DNA of 64,000 nucleotides from Pteria penguin (lineage: Eukaryota; Mollusca; Bivalvia; Pterioida; Pteriidae). A program made the translations under genes and the position numbers. Below the pieces are notes generated by a model, which saw only the letters and a program-made list of their open reading frames with translations, did no database searches and was not told where the DNA came from. Positions 23,955 to 35,395 of this stretch are shown here, piece after piece (the first letter of the stretch is position 1; every line of letters begins with the position of its first letter). The stretch is from positions 5,504,229 through 5,568,228 of the forward strand of contig CM068589.1 of the NCBI GenBank assembly GCA_035048485.1, written 5' to 3'.

Positions 23955-24300
23955 GGTAATGACTCCATCAAAATTATGTTACTTCATAGGTAGTGTCATA
24001 GATATTTTGTCATTTGACACCCCCCCCCAACCCCCCAACTTTGGAATAATGATTAGGACTCATAAATATGGGTTTCCACCAGTCTCATTTTTTTCTTAAC
24101 GCCAAAAATGTAGAAGCACAGGGTTGTAATTTTAATTTTTTTTTTTTGCGAAGCATTGGTGTATATTTGCAGTCGGTGATGGAAAAATATTTATTGTGCA
24201 GCACTTCTATGACCCCATCAGAATTATATCACCTCATATGTTGTGCAGCTATTCTGTCATTTGACCTCCCTCTTTTGAATTCGATTTTGACACATAAAGA
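23955..24300. repeat. Diverged tandem duplication, about 240 bp
   Basis: Two copies share ATGACYCCATCA-AATTAT, ACYTCATA, ATTYTGTCATTTGAC followed by CCCCC/CCTCCC, and end with GACTCATAAA / GACACATAAA. Short C runs lie between. No coding role is evident. Confidence 0.65.
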
Positions 24301-24725
24301 CCGTCTTGGAAAATAATCATTAAGTAAGTAAGTAAGCATATCCTGTTCGGGTTGATGCTTTTGCGATGGATATAATTAAGACGTAAAGTACAAATTTTCC
24401 AAACATACACCAACGTCTCGTCGCACAAAATGAAAAACAATCCTTAAATGAATGTACAGATCTGTCTTGGGCACTTATAGGAGCAAGATCAAAATATGGA
24501 TATACTAGGTCTGATACAGTTAATTTGAATGCATTATAAATTTTTTTACAGAGATGACTTTATGAAAGTACTGATATAAGGAAAGATATATATACGAGAA
24601 TGTATTCCCTCTTCTCTTTATTCTATTCTTTCCTATATCGCTTTGATTCTGATCCCTCTACCTGCTTCCTTATCTCTTTTACTCACATCCCTCTGCCTTC
24701 TTTTTTTGAGTACCTCTTCAAAGTG

Positions 24726-24790
24726 GTTGGTTGGTCGAGTGGTGTTTTGCGTCGCTTTCAACAACTTTTCAGTTATATCGCGACATAGAA
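24726..24790. repeat. SINE-like core fragment (mollusc type)
   Basis: The stretch GTTTTGCGTCGCTTTCAACA followed by CTTTTCAGTTATATCGCGAC resembles a core shared by several mollusc SINEs (pattern TTTACG-CGC-TTCAGCAATATTCCAG-TATATCGCGGC). Assignment is from remembered consensus patterns, so moderate to low confidence. Confidence 0.4.
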
Positions 24791-24985
24791 GCAGGAGGTA
24801 ACCAACCTCTTAAACATAGTGGCGTGCCCTAACTAAGGATTATAGTACTAATAATATGACTAAATGTTTAAACATAAGTTTCTTTATGGTAATATATAGG
24901 ATATACAAATAGGTATAATATATTCTATTTACGTATGTGTGTTTGGATATATGTATGTGATGGAATGATTTAATTCCTCATTAAA

Positions 24986-25042
24986 GAAAAAAGAGGAGTT
25001 ACTGGTTCAGTTATGTGGCAGAAGTCACCATAGAGCTATAAA
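24986..25042 (-). mobile_element. PLE-A 3' end fragment, 5'-truncated
   Basis: About 57 bp matching the PLE-A 3' terminus (on + : GAAAAAAGAGGAGTTACTGG ... GTCACCATAGAGCTATA). Same orientation as all other PLE-A copies in the window. Confidence 0.72.
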
Positions 25043-25559
25043 ATTAATAACTATTCGTAGGTTGTCGTTTCAAACAAATGTGAGGGAAGAAAATAAAAAA
25101 AAACCCCCAAAATTCTTCCGTGCACCAGATACAAGATGTGCATTTCGACAATTTGAGTCTGTTCATAAGACACTTTACATAAGAACATGTATTAGGTAGC
25201 TGCCTTGTCAGCGGGAACAATGATGAAATTTCCTGAAGTCGGAAAAGTCACCTAAAGACGTTAAAGTCACGAAAGATAGACTTGTGTTCTTGTTAAAGAA
25301 ATGACAGAATCTTTGATTTCTTTTCTTTAGTCATTATAATTGTCTTCAGCCATTCAGAAAGAGTGTCTTAACCCATCGCGTGGAATATTCTTCACATGAG
25401 TGAATGACTGTGGCTGTCTATATTTTGGGCCTATATTTACAAAATCTCTAAGGGTTTATTGTTTTTTGTTCTTTTTTTTTAGTTCACATTATCGCTGTAT
25501 TTATTTTTTAAATGTTATTTTACCTATCCAGTTGTTAACTTCTTCATAGGTTTATTAAT

Positions 25560-26510
25560 ATATGTATATATTCAATTATCCATTACTATTGTCACTGTCG
25601 TCATCATCTTCATTTTATTGATTACAATTTTTATAATTCTGTTCCTTTCTTTATTATTTTTTGTTGTTGTTGTAAAATGAGAATAAATTTCACTACATTC
25701 AATGTTCGTATATGGCATCCTATATCCTGAGAATCCATGCCTTAATACAAAACGAAAATAGACTCGGAAGCTCCACGGGGCAGAAATATACATTACATTG
25801 CTCCAATTCTCCGGCTATCCTTGTAGAAGTCCAACGCGAAATGAAGCGAGAAGAGGTCTTGTAATTTAGGATGTGAGAAGTTCAGTATGACAAGTATTGC
25901 ACCTTTTATTGAATATTTTACAATTGGAAAGGCAACTCAGTAATGGAAGTGAAACCTCACCTAAACGTTAAAAAGGTTATAGTATTGAAAACGAATCAAA
26001 GGAAACTCGAAATGACTTAATCAGTGCACGTGTGTAGAGTTCTCTTTGCCAAAAATCAAACTAGTTCACCCATTTGAAGAGTCACAAATACAGACAAAAG
26101 CACGCACTGGCCACAATTGCCTTGCTTTTCGTGCAAACATGTCAACAAACAAGCGTGGCGATGTGTGTTTACATAACAACTGGAGGTGGTTCCAATGGCT
26201 GATAACGTAGTACATATAAGTCCAATTTGCGTAAGAAATAGACGAATTGTTTGGACTTGCCTTAATACGTAAGGATGTTATTATTCTGAATATTTTATTT
26301 GTGCATATATATGTTCTTATATTTATATACAATGCATATAGAGATAGTCCTTCTATATGTAAATGTAAATAATTTTATAAGTGCTAAGCAAGCGCATGTA
26401 AATTCACGAGGCAATCAGTGTTAACGAGAACGCTTGCGTTCGTCAGTCCTGAGCTCACGATAATAGCAAACGTTACGTTAATGACTGCACCTATCTGTAG
26501 ATACTTAGCA
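25560..26510. repeat. Segment related to 6.6-7.2 kb (TIR-element half)
   Basis: Collinear pieces resemble the element at 6,184-7,175: a trinucleotide-rich start, AGAATAAATTTCA-TA-AT, CAATGTTCG-ATAT, then -TAAGCAAGCG, TTCACG-GG-AATC, and a right end with CGTTAATGACTGCACC. This matches the TIR of that element. A PLE-A fragment also precedes it at 24,986, as one does inside the first copy. Open frames here are not protein-like. Confidence 0.55.
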
Positions 26511-26711
26511 CTTTTACGAAGAAAAAATATATTTCATCCAAGTACTCAATACATTTTATCTGATATTCTACTGTTATAACTATCATTTCACTATTTCCCT
26601 TTTTTGTGTTGTAATGAACATTATCTAAAACGGCTCAAGTATTAATGCAGAGGAATGTGTTGTAATGGAATAAAATATATTGGGCTTTAAAATAATGTTT
26701 TCACCCTTTAA

Positions 26712-27674
26712 ATACCGTATAACCGAAAATTTTAGCGAGTATCAAATTCGCGATTTAGTATCAGAAAAAGCATATCTTCATTTTCGCGAATACAAGTTTT
26801 CGCGATTTCAAAAACGAAAACAAACATATTCTTTAAGTATGAATTAAAAACGACTCTCGTCAAACAACTGGACAGACAATAGCTATACCTGCATCTCCGT
26901 GAATCAGTTTACCTATATGTATAACTGCACTTGTTTCTGCACAAATCCATGGGTTGTAGCTTGTCGATGCAATCGGCAGAATTGTTGAGTAAGGGAAACA
27001 TTTTGAATTGAACGTAAATTATCTGTAATTTGATAACGAAGAAGTCAAAAATGACACGTGTTTTACCAAGGTAAACCGCAGATACATTTCCTCAATGTAA
27101 TCGACACATACGGGCATATAACTTTTTCAGCGTTCTGAATCATTGTTTCCTCGTTTGCTCGGTGGTTTTGGGAATGAGTGATGTGGAATTCGGAGGGGAA
27201 TCGGAATTTTGGGTGACACTTATCAGTCTTTTTGCCAAAAATGAGAATGAGAAGGAACACTCCGTACATTGACCCACCGAAAGTACCTTCAAACAATAAA
27301 TGAATATGTAAACCAACTGATTTAGGGAATACGGACATGTACAATGGTTTTAATTACCATATGCTCTATTCATTCATGCATTTATAATTGCTTGCTATAA
27401 TCGACAAATGTATACAACCACTGACATAAAGAAATCGGTACTTTATAAATTAGGGTTTTAAAATTGTAAATACCCGTAATTTGAGTTTCTTGTTGATCTC
27501 CTGGTTTTCTACTCATTTTACCCCCTAGACGTCCATGATTCATTGAGAAACGGGGATGATATTATTACCAGTTTGGTCCCCATTGTTTGGAATACAAAAT
27601 ACGGTAACTAATATTCGCGTCTTCAAATTACTCGCAAAATAAGTATCTCACAAAAATGTCTTGTTATACGGTAT
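26712..27674. mobile_element. 963-bp TIR element flanked by TTAA
   Basis: Terminal inverted repeats begin ATACCGTATAAC (left, 26,712) and end GTTATACGGTAT (right, 27,674). TTAA lies on each side (26,708-26,711 and 27,675-27,678). Just inside, TTCGCG-rich blocks appear in inverted form on both arms (TTCGCGATTT left, AATATTCGCGTC right). TTAA duplication is typical of piggyBac and Kolobok, but these termini do not look like either. No transposase is visible, so it is non-autonomous. Confidence 0.7.
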
Positions 27675-27786
27675 TTAATTTGTTAACGTTTGTATTTTTA
27701 TATTAATTGATTAATTTATCTATCGGAAAATATGGTTAATTTCTAAAAAAAACTAAATTGGGACCCACCCTGCCCATCACACTCAC

Positions 27787-28000
27787 CTGGTATCGTGAAA
27801 TTATCTTTCAATATGGCTGTGGTATTCTGACATTCCCCGTCAGTAATTTCTATCTTGAAGTATTCTCGGCGGGTGTATGTAGCATACAATGAGTTAGTGT
27901 TAGCGTGACAAAGGCTCTCCCATGTTCCTGTATTTCTTTCCGTCCTGTATACATCCCAACAACATGGTGTTCCCTGGTATCTGACACCATTGATCTTATC
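27787..28000 (-). CDS. Internal exon of a secreted-type protein (phase 0-1)
   Basis: On the minus strand an acceptor (TTAATTGTAG, just after 28,000) opens 71 codons plus one base and ends at a strong donor (CCAG/GTGAGTG, 27,786). The peptide has four cysteines (TPCCWD, ESLCHA, DGECQN), NTT and NFT glycosylation sites and alternating beta-strand-like stretches (TRREYFKIEITDGEC). This suggests the second half of an extracellular beta-sandwich domain. Phase 0 at its start fits the exon at 44,637-44,734 and phase 1 at its end fits 5,695-6,054. No family recognised; Ig-like is inference. Confidence 0.72.
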
Positions 28001-28009
28001 CTACAATTA

Positions 28010-28900
28010 ATGGAAACCTGTTACAAAAAGGGAACATATACAAATACCACTATATCGCTATATATGTATTATTATAAAATCCAGGTAATATTCGACATAA
28101 CACTTATAAAGACGAATAAACAGCAATAACATATACATGCTAAACCTCATACATTCCGAAATAATGTTATATGCAGTAAACCAATGTTGTTGTTTTTTTT
28201 ATCTCAATCTGGAACGGTCAGATCAATCAAATTTTATATTTTTTTGTGTTAATCAATATACTACTAAGGGCCAGTTGGACTAAAGAGTATTGAAGAATGC
28301 ATTTCAGTTCATGGAGTGTTTTTGTCTTTTGTTTTAAGAGATGTAAAGTGATGTACAGAAACATTTTATATATATTCAGAAAATAAGACTTATATACATT
28401 TACAAGTCTTGCATACTATATGCACGCAAACCAATACACATAAGATAAGTATATTACTTTTCAGTACATAACGATTTTATATCATCATAATACATATACA
28501 ACCTTCACAAATAACATTCACAGAGAGAATACAATACCAAATTATATCAGTCACAGTTAGCATTTGTGTTCACTTATACAAAAGACTATTATGGTAAACC
28601 TTAACTTTATATTCTTATATTAGCATTCTTACATGTTTTTATTATATACACACTACACGAATATAACTTATGCAAACTACGCTTACATACACAAGAACAT
28701 ATTGCAAGTCACATTCAGCGTTGGCCAGGGTTGTGTGTGGGCCTTGAAGCATTGCAGTATGAGAAATTGGGAAAGACTGATGTGGTGGCAATATTGGATT
28801 TTGCAAATTTCCTTAGTAACCGTCTTTGTGATTAGTAACGGGGATTGTGCTGTTAAGGAGAATTAAAAGTGTGTGTTTGTGATTAACTCTTAATCGATAC
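28010..28900. other. Intronic or intergenic AT-rich sequence
   Basis: No exon with good splice sites or recognisable element was found. A GC-richer patch at 28,720-28,865 has an open frame without protein-like features. Confidence 0.4.
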
Positions 28901-28959
28901 CAACGTGCTTTTAATCTGTTTGTTTATTTTTTGTTCAAGTTATTGTATTCTTTCAAAGG

Positions 28960-29420
28960 ATCGGCTAGATCCTTTCACTCTTTCACTTTCCGCGATCTGC
29001 CTGTGTTTACGTCGGGTAGAACCTTTCAGTTTCCGCGGTCATGTTGCCGTGCATATTATTAGGTAATGATTGGTTATTCAATCTGTTTTGTGAAGCTCGG
29101 CTAACTCATTGGATTAGATGGTCGAATGTATGAAAGGTAAAGGAAAGGTATATCTTTTTTATATGTTTGTCTTTTTTCCACAAGTATTTTGTAGGAAATT
29201 TAAGGTACATGGTACTCCTAGATTTTTCCCTGATACTATTTGTGCTGTTTATATTTATTTCAATTTTAGTGATTATATTATTTGAGAGGATCCGCCTGCG
29301 TTTATGTATGGTAAATCCCTTCACTTTCCGCGGCCGTGTTGTCATGCATACGATTAGCTAATTGAAGCTCTATTTTTATGTAGATCGGGTAGCTCAGTCA
29401 GTTAGAGGATCGGATGCATT
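28960..29420. repeat. Diverged repeats with tRNA-like promoter box
   Basis: Two diverged blocks share CCGC-TGCGTTTA/CCTGTGTTTACG, then CTTTC-CTTTCCGCGG, a TGTTGYCRTGCAT motif, and an RGCTCGGCTAACTC / GGTAGCTCAGTCAGTTAGAG box (about 29,090 and 29,385). The second resembles a tRNA A-box head (GGTAGCTCAGTCAG), suggesting tRNA-derived SINE pieces. No complete tRNA cloverleaf is present. Confidence 0.42.
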
Positions 29421-31080
29421 CAGCATCGTTTTTGTTACTTAACTGACCGTTTATGTTGTTATCACTTCTGTCGTACAATTGATGTTTTTGTAAATTTATT
29501 GCATTTCTTGCAACCCAGTTTTATTATACAAATTATTGTACTTCTGGTGATATTTGCTCTACAGTTAAGTCATATGTATTCCCCTTTCCATTCTATAGTC
29601 CAATGTCATGGTATCAAATGATACAAATTTCACGAGCTAACCACTGCATCCATAACGGCTTGATCGAAATTTGATGTACTGTAATTCATATTGGGAAATG
29701 TTTGTATACATGTATATGAATTTAGTGCACCATATTCGCAATACGACAATTAATTTCTCTACGGTGATACTCAAGACCAATTATGGAAATCCAAAATATG
29801 AATACTAATAATGCGAAGAGCAAACCAATTAAGAAACTGGCCTAAAATGATAGCCAAATCAGCAATCTGCGAGCACTCTCAGAATTTGAGTTTCACAACC
29901 AGGCTTACGATGAAATTAAGCAGGTTATGAGAGGCAACAATTGAAATTGAGTTTTTAATTTGAAAATTTCGTGACTGACTTTTGTCTCTGACATAGCCAT
30001 ACTATCTTGTTTACCAAAAGTAATTGATATAATTATTGAAGGTGGCATGGTAAGACATAATAAAATAATAACATACAATTAATTATATTAGGGCAGAAGT
30101 TTTTGTCAGCAATAATAAGACAGGATTAAGTAGAATATGAGTGTCACAAAGTTCTGGGTCAATACAAAATCGAATTAGAACCCTCCACTCCCGCTCTTCC
30201 AACAAAATAACAAAAAGAGATAAGAATTTAAGACATGTTTACTGCGACTTGACAACCTATTTTTTTAATTTGAAAAAGCTTCCCCTTTGAAGCAACAGAA
30301 GTAGATTATTAGAATAGGTCTTAATCTATAATATCCTTCAATGTTTTGGATAAACTGTATCATCTTACATGACAAAAAACTTGTGTAGACCACACAACTT
30401 TCAGTGACGATGTTAGTCTACCACTTCAGTTCCGTGGATGATTGTTTTATCTGAAATTTGTTCAATATCAATGTAATTCTAACTCGCTTTGGAATGTTTG
30501 GGATACTTTAAATGAGCTCGTTGTCACGTCTGTGAGTTGTTAGGGTGACTATCAATTTCGTAAGACAACGTGATATTTACATATGAAGCAGAATTATTTC
30601 TCTATGTGGTTTCCTTGTATTCGTTTTTGCTTCGATAAGTAATACTTACTACTGTGTGAATATAGTTAAGAAATAAATGTGAATAATGCATTTGAACCGA
30701 AGGTTTGATTGTGTTTTCCATTTTAAAAGGGAAGACTGGATTTATTTTATTTTATTTCGCGTTCGAAGATAAAGAAACAAGACAGCGAAATGGTAGACAT
30801 TGGACTTATTTGTTTGAGAAAAATGCAAAGACTACAATAAATTGCTGTTTTGCTACCATTTTTACCTGGGAATGCAGTTTATACTAATGCAGAGAGTCTA
30901 TCGTTTAGTTTTTATAGAAGAATCGTTGTGGAAAATGTCGTAAAATGAAATGATGGAATGACTTTTACTGATAGATGAAGAATGCAGATATTCCAACAGT
31001 TCCTTGGATGCTTTAAGTATCCTTATATGACATACCTCTTCTTGATTACACTATTTCATATTACAATAAAAGGCCAAATA
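29420..31080. other. AT-rich sequence, no gene identified
   Basis: Only short open frames occur, none with recognisable domains or good paired splice sites. A plus-strand frame at 30,705-30,887 has no signature. Confidence 0.45.
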
Positions 31081-31270
31081 AGATCATTTATATAATTTTT
31101 CTTAGAGAGCAACAGATCTTTTGGAACACTGAGGGAACCAGCTAAGAAATGGATTTGTGTGCATTTAAGGAATACCAAAAACATGTCTTCGATTTTACTT
31201 GTTTTGTAGAAACCAACCATATTGAAAACAGGTTTACGGTTGTCAATTAATTTTGCAATCTGAAAAATAT
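31080..31270 (-). pseudogene. Small decayed PLE-type RT fragment
   Basis: Minus-strand frames contain traces of the IPKMH-NP...FIAGS..CSK block seen in the fragment at 8,250-8,350, and the DNA AGATC-TTTGGAACAC-GAGGGAACCAGCTA resembles 8,255-8,285. Very decayed, low confidence. Confidence 0.4.
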
Positions 31271-31513
31271 GTTGGATTTTTTAAGCCGAATTTCGCCTTT
31301 AAAATGTTCCCAGCGCGGAGGGTTTGATTTAAGAGTTATTATACCCTTTTTCCTGATGTTATGTGGCAATGGCACTTTCTACAGTGTTTTCTTACAATCA
31401 TGTATATAAACAGTGCTAAATCACATTTGTTCCGTTCGTATGTAAACAGCATGCACGGCGGATGTGGATAGCCAAACAGGAAACACTTATTCCACTCCGG
31501 CACCTGGTCTCAC

Positions 31514-31649
31514 CTATGACCTTCAGGAGTCCGATTATGTCCACTTTGTTGCATTTTCGTTTCGTGATATTGTCATGTGACACAAGATAGTCCATGGCAT
31601 GGGTAGAAGTTGGTTGTCCCATTTCCGGAAATTTAGCTACTATTATTTT
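31514..31649 (-). CDS. Possible exon (phase 0-1), same type as 27,787-28,000
   Basis: A minus-strand acceptor (CCCTACCAG) is followed by 45 open codons and one base to a donor (GTCATAG/GTGAGAC). Phases are 0 to 1, as for the exon at 27,787-28,000. The end of the peptide (DYLVSHDNITKRKCNKVDII) weakly parallels EYFKIEITDGECQNTTAIL of that exon, with a cysteine in register. It could be an alternative or decayed duplicate exon. The acceptor has a poor pyrimidine tract. Confidence 0.35.
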
Positions 31650-31824
31650 CTGGTAGGGTTTTTTTTTACAATGTTCGAAATGGACCATATCCTGTACATA
31701 ATAGACGCATTACAAAATTTTATGGTTTTAATTCACATTAGTATACTAAACACATTCGAAACATTTTCGAAAAAATAAAATGCTGTAGCAGATGTATAAA
31801 GCAGGCACGTGTGGTAACGATGTA

Positions 31825-32443
31825 AAGATAATGGATAAATCCAAACCACAAGTCTGAAAATCATGAAATCAGAGAAAAAAGAGGAGTTACTGGCTCAGTT
31901 ATGTGGCAGAAGTCACCATAGAGCTATACAATACATGAATATAAATAATATACTAGAACATATATCACATTACAAAAATATTTGATTGTAGTGCAATTAC
32001 GATACCGACTTAGGACGGTCATTTAATTTGACAAAAGCCAAACAAATGGTGTGGTTAACCGGTTTACGGGCCCACCTTCCCACTCACCGTAACAGCAGAA
32101 CAATCAAAGGACGTACATACAAAATCAGTGAAAATAAAAACCAAGTGGAAAATAACAAAATATGTCTACTTGAAGAGTATATGTGAACCCCTATTATGGA
32201 ATGAGATCAGTTGCCCGGAGAGAGTGAGCATCTCCTGCTTGCTAGCAACACCCGTCACATACATCCAGTAGAAAGAGTCAAATCGTGTAAATTCCATATA
32301 TATTTATATATGGAAAAGTCAAAGTAGGTAACTTTCTAGTTTAGAAGGTGTCAGATCTACGTAAAATAATCGGAATCGGTCTCATTCCAAAATACGATTT
32401 AAAAGTCTCGATAACGAGATATCATATGCGGTAATAAGAGTCC
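31825..32443 (-). mobile_element. PLE-B 3' end (part 1), split by a large insertion
   Basis: The minus strand carries the C-terminus and 3' UTR of a second Penelope-like family, PLE-B. The other part is at 37,523-37,830. It contains AYDISLSRLL and then a UTR shared with 46,108-46,430, 52,775-53,465 and 58,590-59,400 (landmarks GAGTGAGCATCTCCTGCTTG and TCCATATATATTTATATATGG). A PLE-A fragment is inserted in its 3' UTR at 31,873-32,118, and the 5.1-kb foldback element interrupts it at 32,444. Confidence 0.8.
31873..32118 (-). mobile_element. PLE-A 3' UTR fragment nested in PLE-B
   Basis: About 245 bp of PLE-A 3' UTR (on + from AAAAAAGAGGAGTTACTGG to AATCAAAGGACGTACAT). The flanking PLE-B UTR reads ...AAATCAGAG before it and ACAAAATCAGTGAAAAT after it. 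The uninterrupted PLE-B copy at about 59,290-59,330 is contiguous there (reverse complement CCAGAGGACATACAAAATC). PLE-A is therefore younger than this PLE-B copy. Confidence 0.8.
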
Positions 32444-32487
32444 TACGGAAGCGTATTGCTACCAAAGTGAAAATTTTTTTTTGGATG

Positions 32488-32958
32488 CTAAGTCGTACGT
32501 ACGACATACTAAGTCGTACGTACGAGATAATAAGTCGTACGTACGAGATACTAAGTCGTAAGTACGACATACTAAGTCGTACGTACGACATACTAAGTCG
32601 TACGTACGAGATAATAAGTCGTACGTACGACATACTAAGTCATACGTACGAGATAATAAGTCGTACGTACCAGATACTAAGTCGTACGTACGAGATACTA
32701 AGTCGTATGTACGACATAGTAAGTCGTACTTCCGAGATAATAAGTCGTACGTACGAGATACTAAGTCGTACGTACGACATACTAAGTCGTACGTACGACA
32801 TACTAAGTCGTACGTACGACATACTAAGTCGTACGTACGAGATAATAAGTCGTACGTACGACATACTAAGTCGTACGTACGACATACTAAGTCGTACGTA
32901 CGACATACTAAGTCGTACGTACGACATACTAAGTCGTACGTACGACATACTAAGTCGT
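32488..32958. repeat. 21-bp palindromic repeat array, left arm
   Basis: About 22 units of AAGTCGTACGTACGACATACT and variants (GAGATAAT, GAGATACT). The core GTCGTACGTACGAC is a perfect palindrome. Since 21 is a multiple of 3, long heptad frames appear on both strands (SRTYDIL / VRLSMSY); these are by-products of the repeat. Confidence 0.95.
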
Positions 32959-33066
32959 AGTATGCCGTTGGTACCAGGGTCGAATCCAGTAAATGATGAT
33001 AATTTGGCGGAGCGCAATTTTAAAGCAAAAATGTACATGTGAAGGCAATGCGTCTGGGATTGCTTT

Positions 33067-33442
33067 GTGGTGTCTAATGAATCCAGGAAAAACCCAGTAG
33101 TAGTTCCCTCCATCCAGAGATATGCACTAGGAGTCACCTTGCAACACGATAATGCTCGCCCGCATACTGCGCGATTTACTCAACGCTACCTTCAACGAAA
33201 TAACGTTAACATCTTCCAAAGGCCAGCAAATAGCCCTGATCTCAATCTGAGCCAGCACATATAGGATTTATTGGGTAGAAAAGCGGACACGCGACACCCA
33301 TTGACCATTCAGGAGCTACAAAATGTTCTTATAGCAGAATGAAATAAACTAGCCCCAAACGTCATTAAACGTTACGTGAATGGCATACGAAGTACAATTC
33401 GTGCTGTTTTAGCAAACAAGGGTGGTCATACCCGATATTAAG
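33067..33442 (+). pseudogene. Tc1-type transposase C-terminal remnant (copy A)
   Basis: Plus-strand frame with QHDNARPHTARF (second catalytic Asp), then PANSPDLNLSQHI, a TAG, and ADTRHPLTIQELQ to ANKGGHTRY at the end. The spacing from the Asp to the residue before HI fits a Tc1 D34E catalytic core, but the glutamate is replaced by Gln, and the usual Trp after HI is a stop. The N-terminal two thirds is missing. Copy B (35,390-36,240) shares the same Gln and stop. Confidence 0.8.
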
Positions 33443-33449
33443 ATATAAT

Positions 33450-33840
33450 GGTTTGATTTGACGATAAAGCTGTCTTTTGATTCCAATCAGAATTTTGTCT
33501 TTTCCTGAAATGACCCCTTACACCTTTCTCTGCCTGTTATCAGTGAAATGCTTATCAGATTTTGACAAGATTGTTGAATGTTATCATCAGATGTATAAAT
33601 TACTTATTTTACAATTTTGAAAAATATAGCACTTACAGTTTAGAAAATAACTCAAATTGTATACAGTGGATGCTGTTTTTGCTAAGTATATGAAATAAAA
33701 GGGTTATTGACTGAATATTTGGAAGATAATTTCCCAATACTCAGTTAATATTCAATAAATAAAACTGTATGAATATATACATATATGAATGTGTGCCGAA
33801 TGCGCCCCATTAACTCCGCTCCTGAGTATGACGTATTCTC
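33450..33840 (+). repeat. Inverted 380-bp block, left copy
   Basis: This block (CAGAATTTTGTCTTTTCCTG ... CATTAACTCCGCTCCTGAGT) is repeated inverted at 35,000-35,395 with about 85-90 percent identity by eye. It forms the 3' flank of transposase copy A and joins the central 21-bp array. Confidence 0.9.
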
Positions 33841-33847
33841 TAGTACG

Positions 33848-34998
33848 TTAAGTCGTACGTACGAGATACTAAGTCGTACGTACGAGATACTAAGTCGTAC
33901 GTACGACATAATAAGTCGTACGTACGAGATACTAAGTCTTACGTACGACATAATAGGTCGTACGTACGAGATATTAAGTCGTACGTACGAGATACTAAGT
34001 CGTACGTACGACATAATAAGTCGTACGTACGAGATACTACGTCGTACGTACGACATAATAAGTCGTACGTACGAGATACTAAGTCGTACGTACGACATAC
34101 TAAGTCGTACGTACGAGATATTATGTCGTACGTACGAGATACTAAGTCGTACGTACGACATAATAAGTCGTACGTACGAGATACTAAGTCGTACGTACAA
34201 TATAATAAGTCGTACGTACGAGATATTATGTCGTACGTACGAGATACTTAGTCGTACGTACGACATAATAAGTCGTACGTACGAGATACTAAGTCGTACG
34301 TACAACATAATAAGTCGTACGTACGAGATACTAAGTCGTACGTACGAGATACTAAGTCGCACGTACGACATAATAAGTCGTACGTACGAGATACTAAGTC
34401 GTACGTACGAGATACTAAGTCGTACGTACGACATAATAAGTCGTACGTACGAGATACTAAGTCATACGTACGACATAATAAGTCGTACGTACGAGATACT
34501 AAGTCGTACGTACGAGATACGTACGACATAATAAGTCGTACGTACGAGATACTAAGTCGTACGTACGACATAATAAGTCGTTTGTACGAGATACTAAATC
34601 GTACGTACGAGATACTAAGTCGTACGTACGAGATATTATGTCGTACGTACGACATACTAAGTCGTGCGTACGACTTATTATCTCGTACGTACGACATACT
34701 AAGTCGTACGTACGACATACTAAGTCGTACGTACGACATACTAAGTCGTACGTACGAGATAATAAGTCGTACGTACGACATAGTAAGTCGTACGTACGAG
34801 ATAGTAAGTTGTACGTACGAGATACTAAGTCGTACTTACGGGATAGTAAGTCGTACGTACGACATACTAAGTCGTACGTACGGGATAGTAAGTCGTACGT
34901 ACGGGATAGTAAGTCGTACGTACGAGACAGTAAGTCGGACGTACGAGATACTAAGTCGTACGTACGGGATAGTAAGTCGTACGTACGGGATAGTAAGT
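33848..34998. repeat. 21-bp palindromic repeat array, central
   Basis: About 55 units of the GTCGTACGTACGA core with spacers GATACTAA, CATAATAA, GATATTAT and GGATAGTAA. One truncated unit lies at about 34,515, and a single unit in reverse spacer orientation at about 34,668-34,690. Spacer types are regionally grouped: alternating GATACTAA/CATAATAA to 34,660, and GGATAGTAA-rich from 34,840. Open frames of up to 248 codons here are artefacts. Confidence 0.95.
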
Positions 34999-34999
34999 C

Positions 35000-35395
35000 G
35001 TACTCAGGAGCGGAGTTAATGGTTCGCATTCGGCATACAGTCATATATGTATATATCCATACAGTTTTATTTACTGAATAATAACTGAGTATTGGGAAAT
35101 ATGCTTCCCGATATTCAGTAAATAACCTTTTTATTACATATACTGAGCTAAAAACAGCATCCACTGTATACAATTTGAGTTATTTTTTAAACTGTAAATG
35201 CTATATTCTTCAAATTGATATATAAGTAAATTATACATCTTATGATAACATTCAACAATCTCATAAAAATTTGATAAGCATTTCACTGATAACAGGCAGA
35301 GAAAGGTGCAAGGGGTCATTTCAGGAAAAGACAAAATTCTGATTGGAATCAAAAGATAGCATTATTGTTAAATCAAACCATTATTGCATAATATC
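35000..35395 (-). repeat. Inverted 380-bp block, right copy
   Basis: Reverse-complement partner of 33,450-33,840, lying 3' of transposase copy B in that copy's own sense. Shared landmarks include GTATACAGTGGATGCTGTTT and CCGCTCCTGAGTA. Confidence 0.9.

Noticed and set aside
29375..29450. tRNA gene
   Set aside because: Only an A-box-like head (GGTAGCTCAGTCAG) is present. The B box and a foldable cloverleaf are not seen.
32960..33000. B-box-like GGGTCGAATCC suggesting a tRNA or SINE
   Set aside because: It lies in the inverted 130-bp block of the composite element, the other copy reads GGGGCGAATTC, and no A box lies upstream.
33448..33840. Tc1 terminal inverted repeats at GTATACAGTGGATGC inside the composite element
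   Set aside because: The motif lies in the inverted 380-bp blocks, but its direction and flanks do not define an element end with a TA duplication.
32467..34781. Heptad-repeat proteins (SRTYEIL, VRLSISY) of up to 248 codons
   Set aside because: They follow from the 21-bp repeat period and appear in several frames on both strands.
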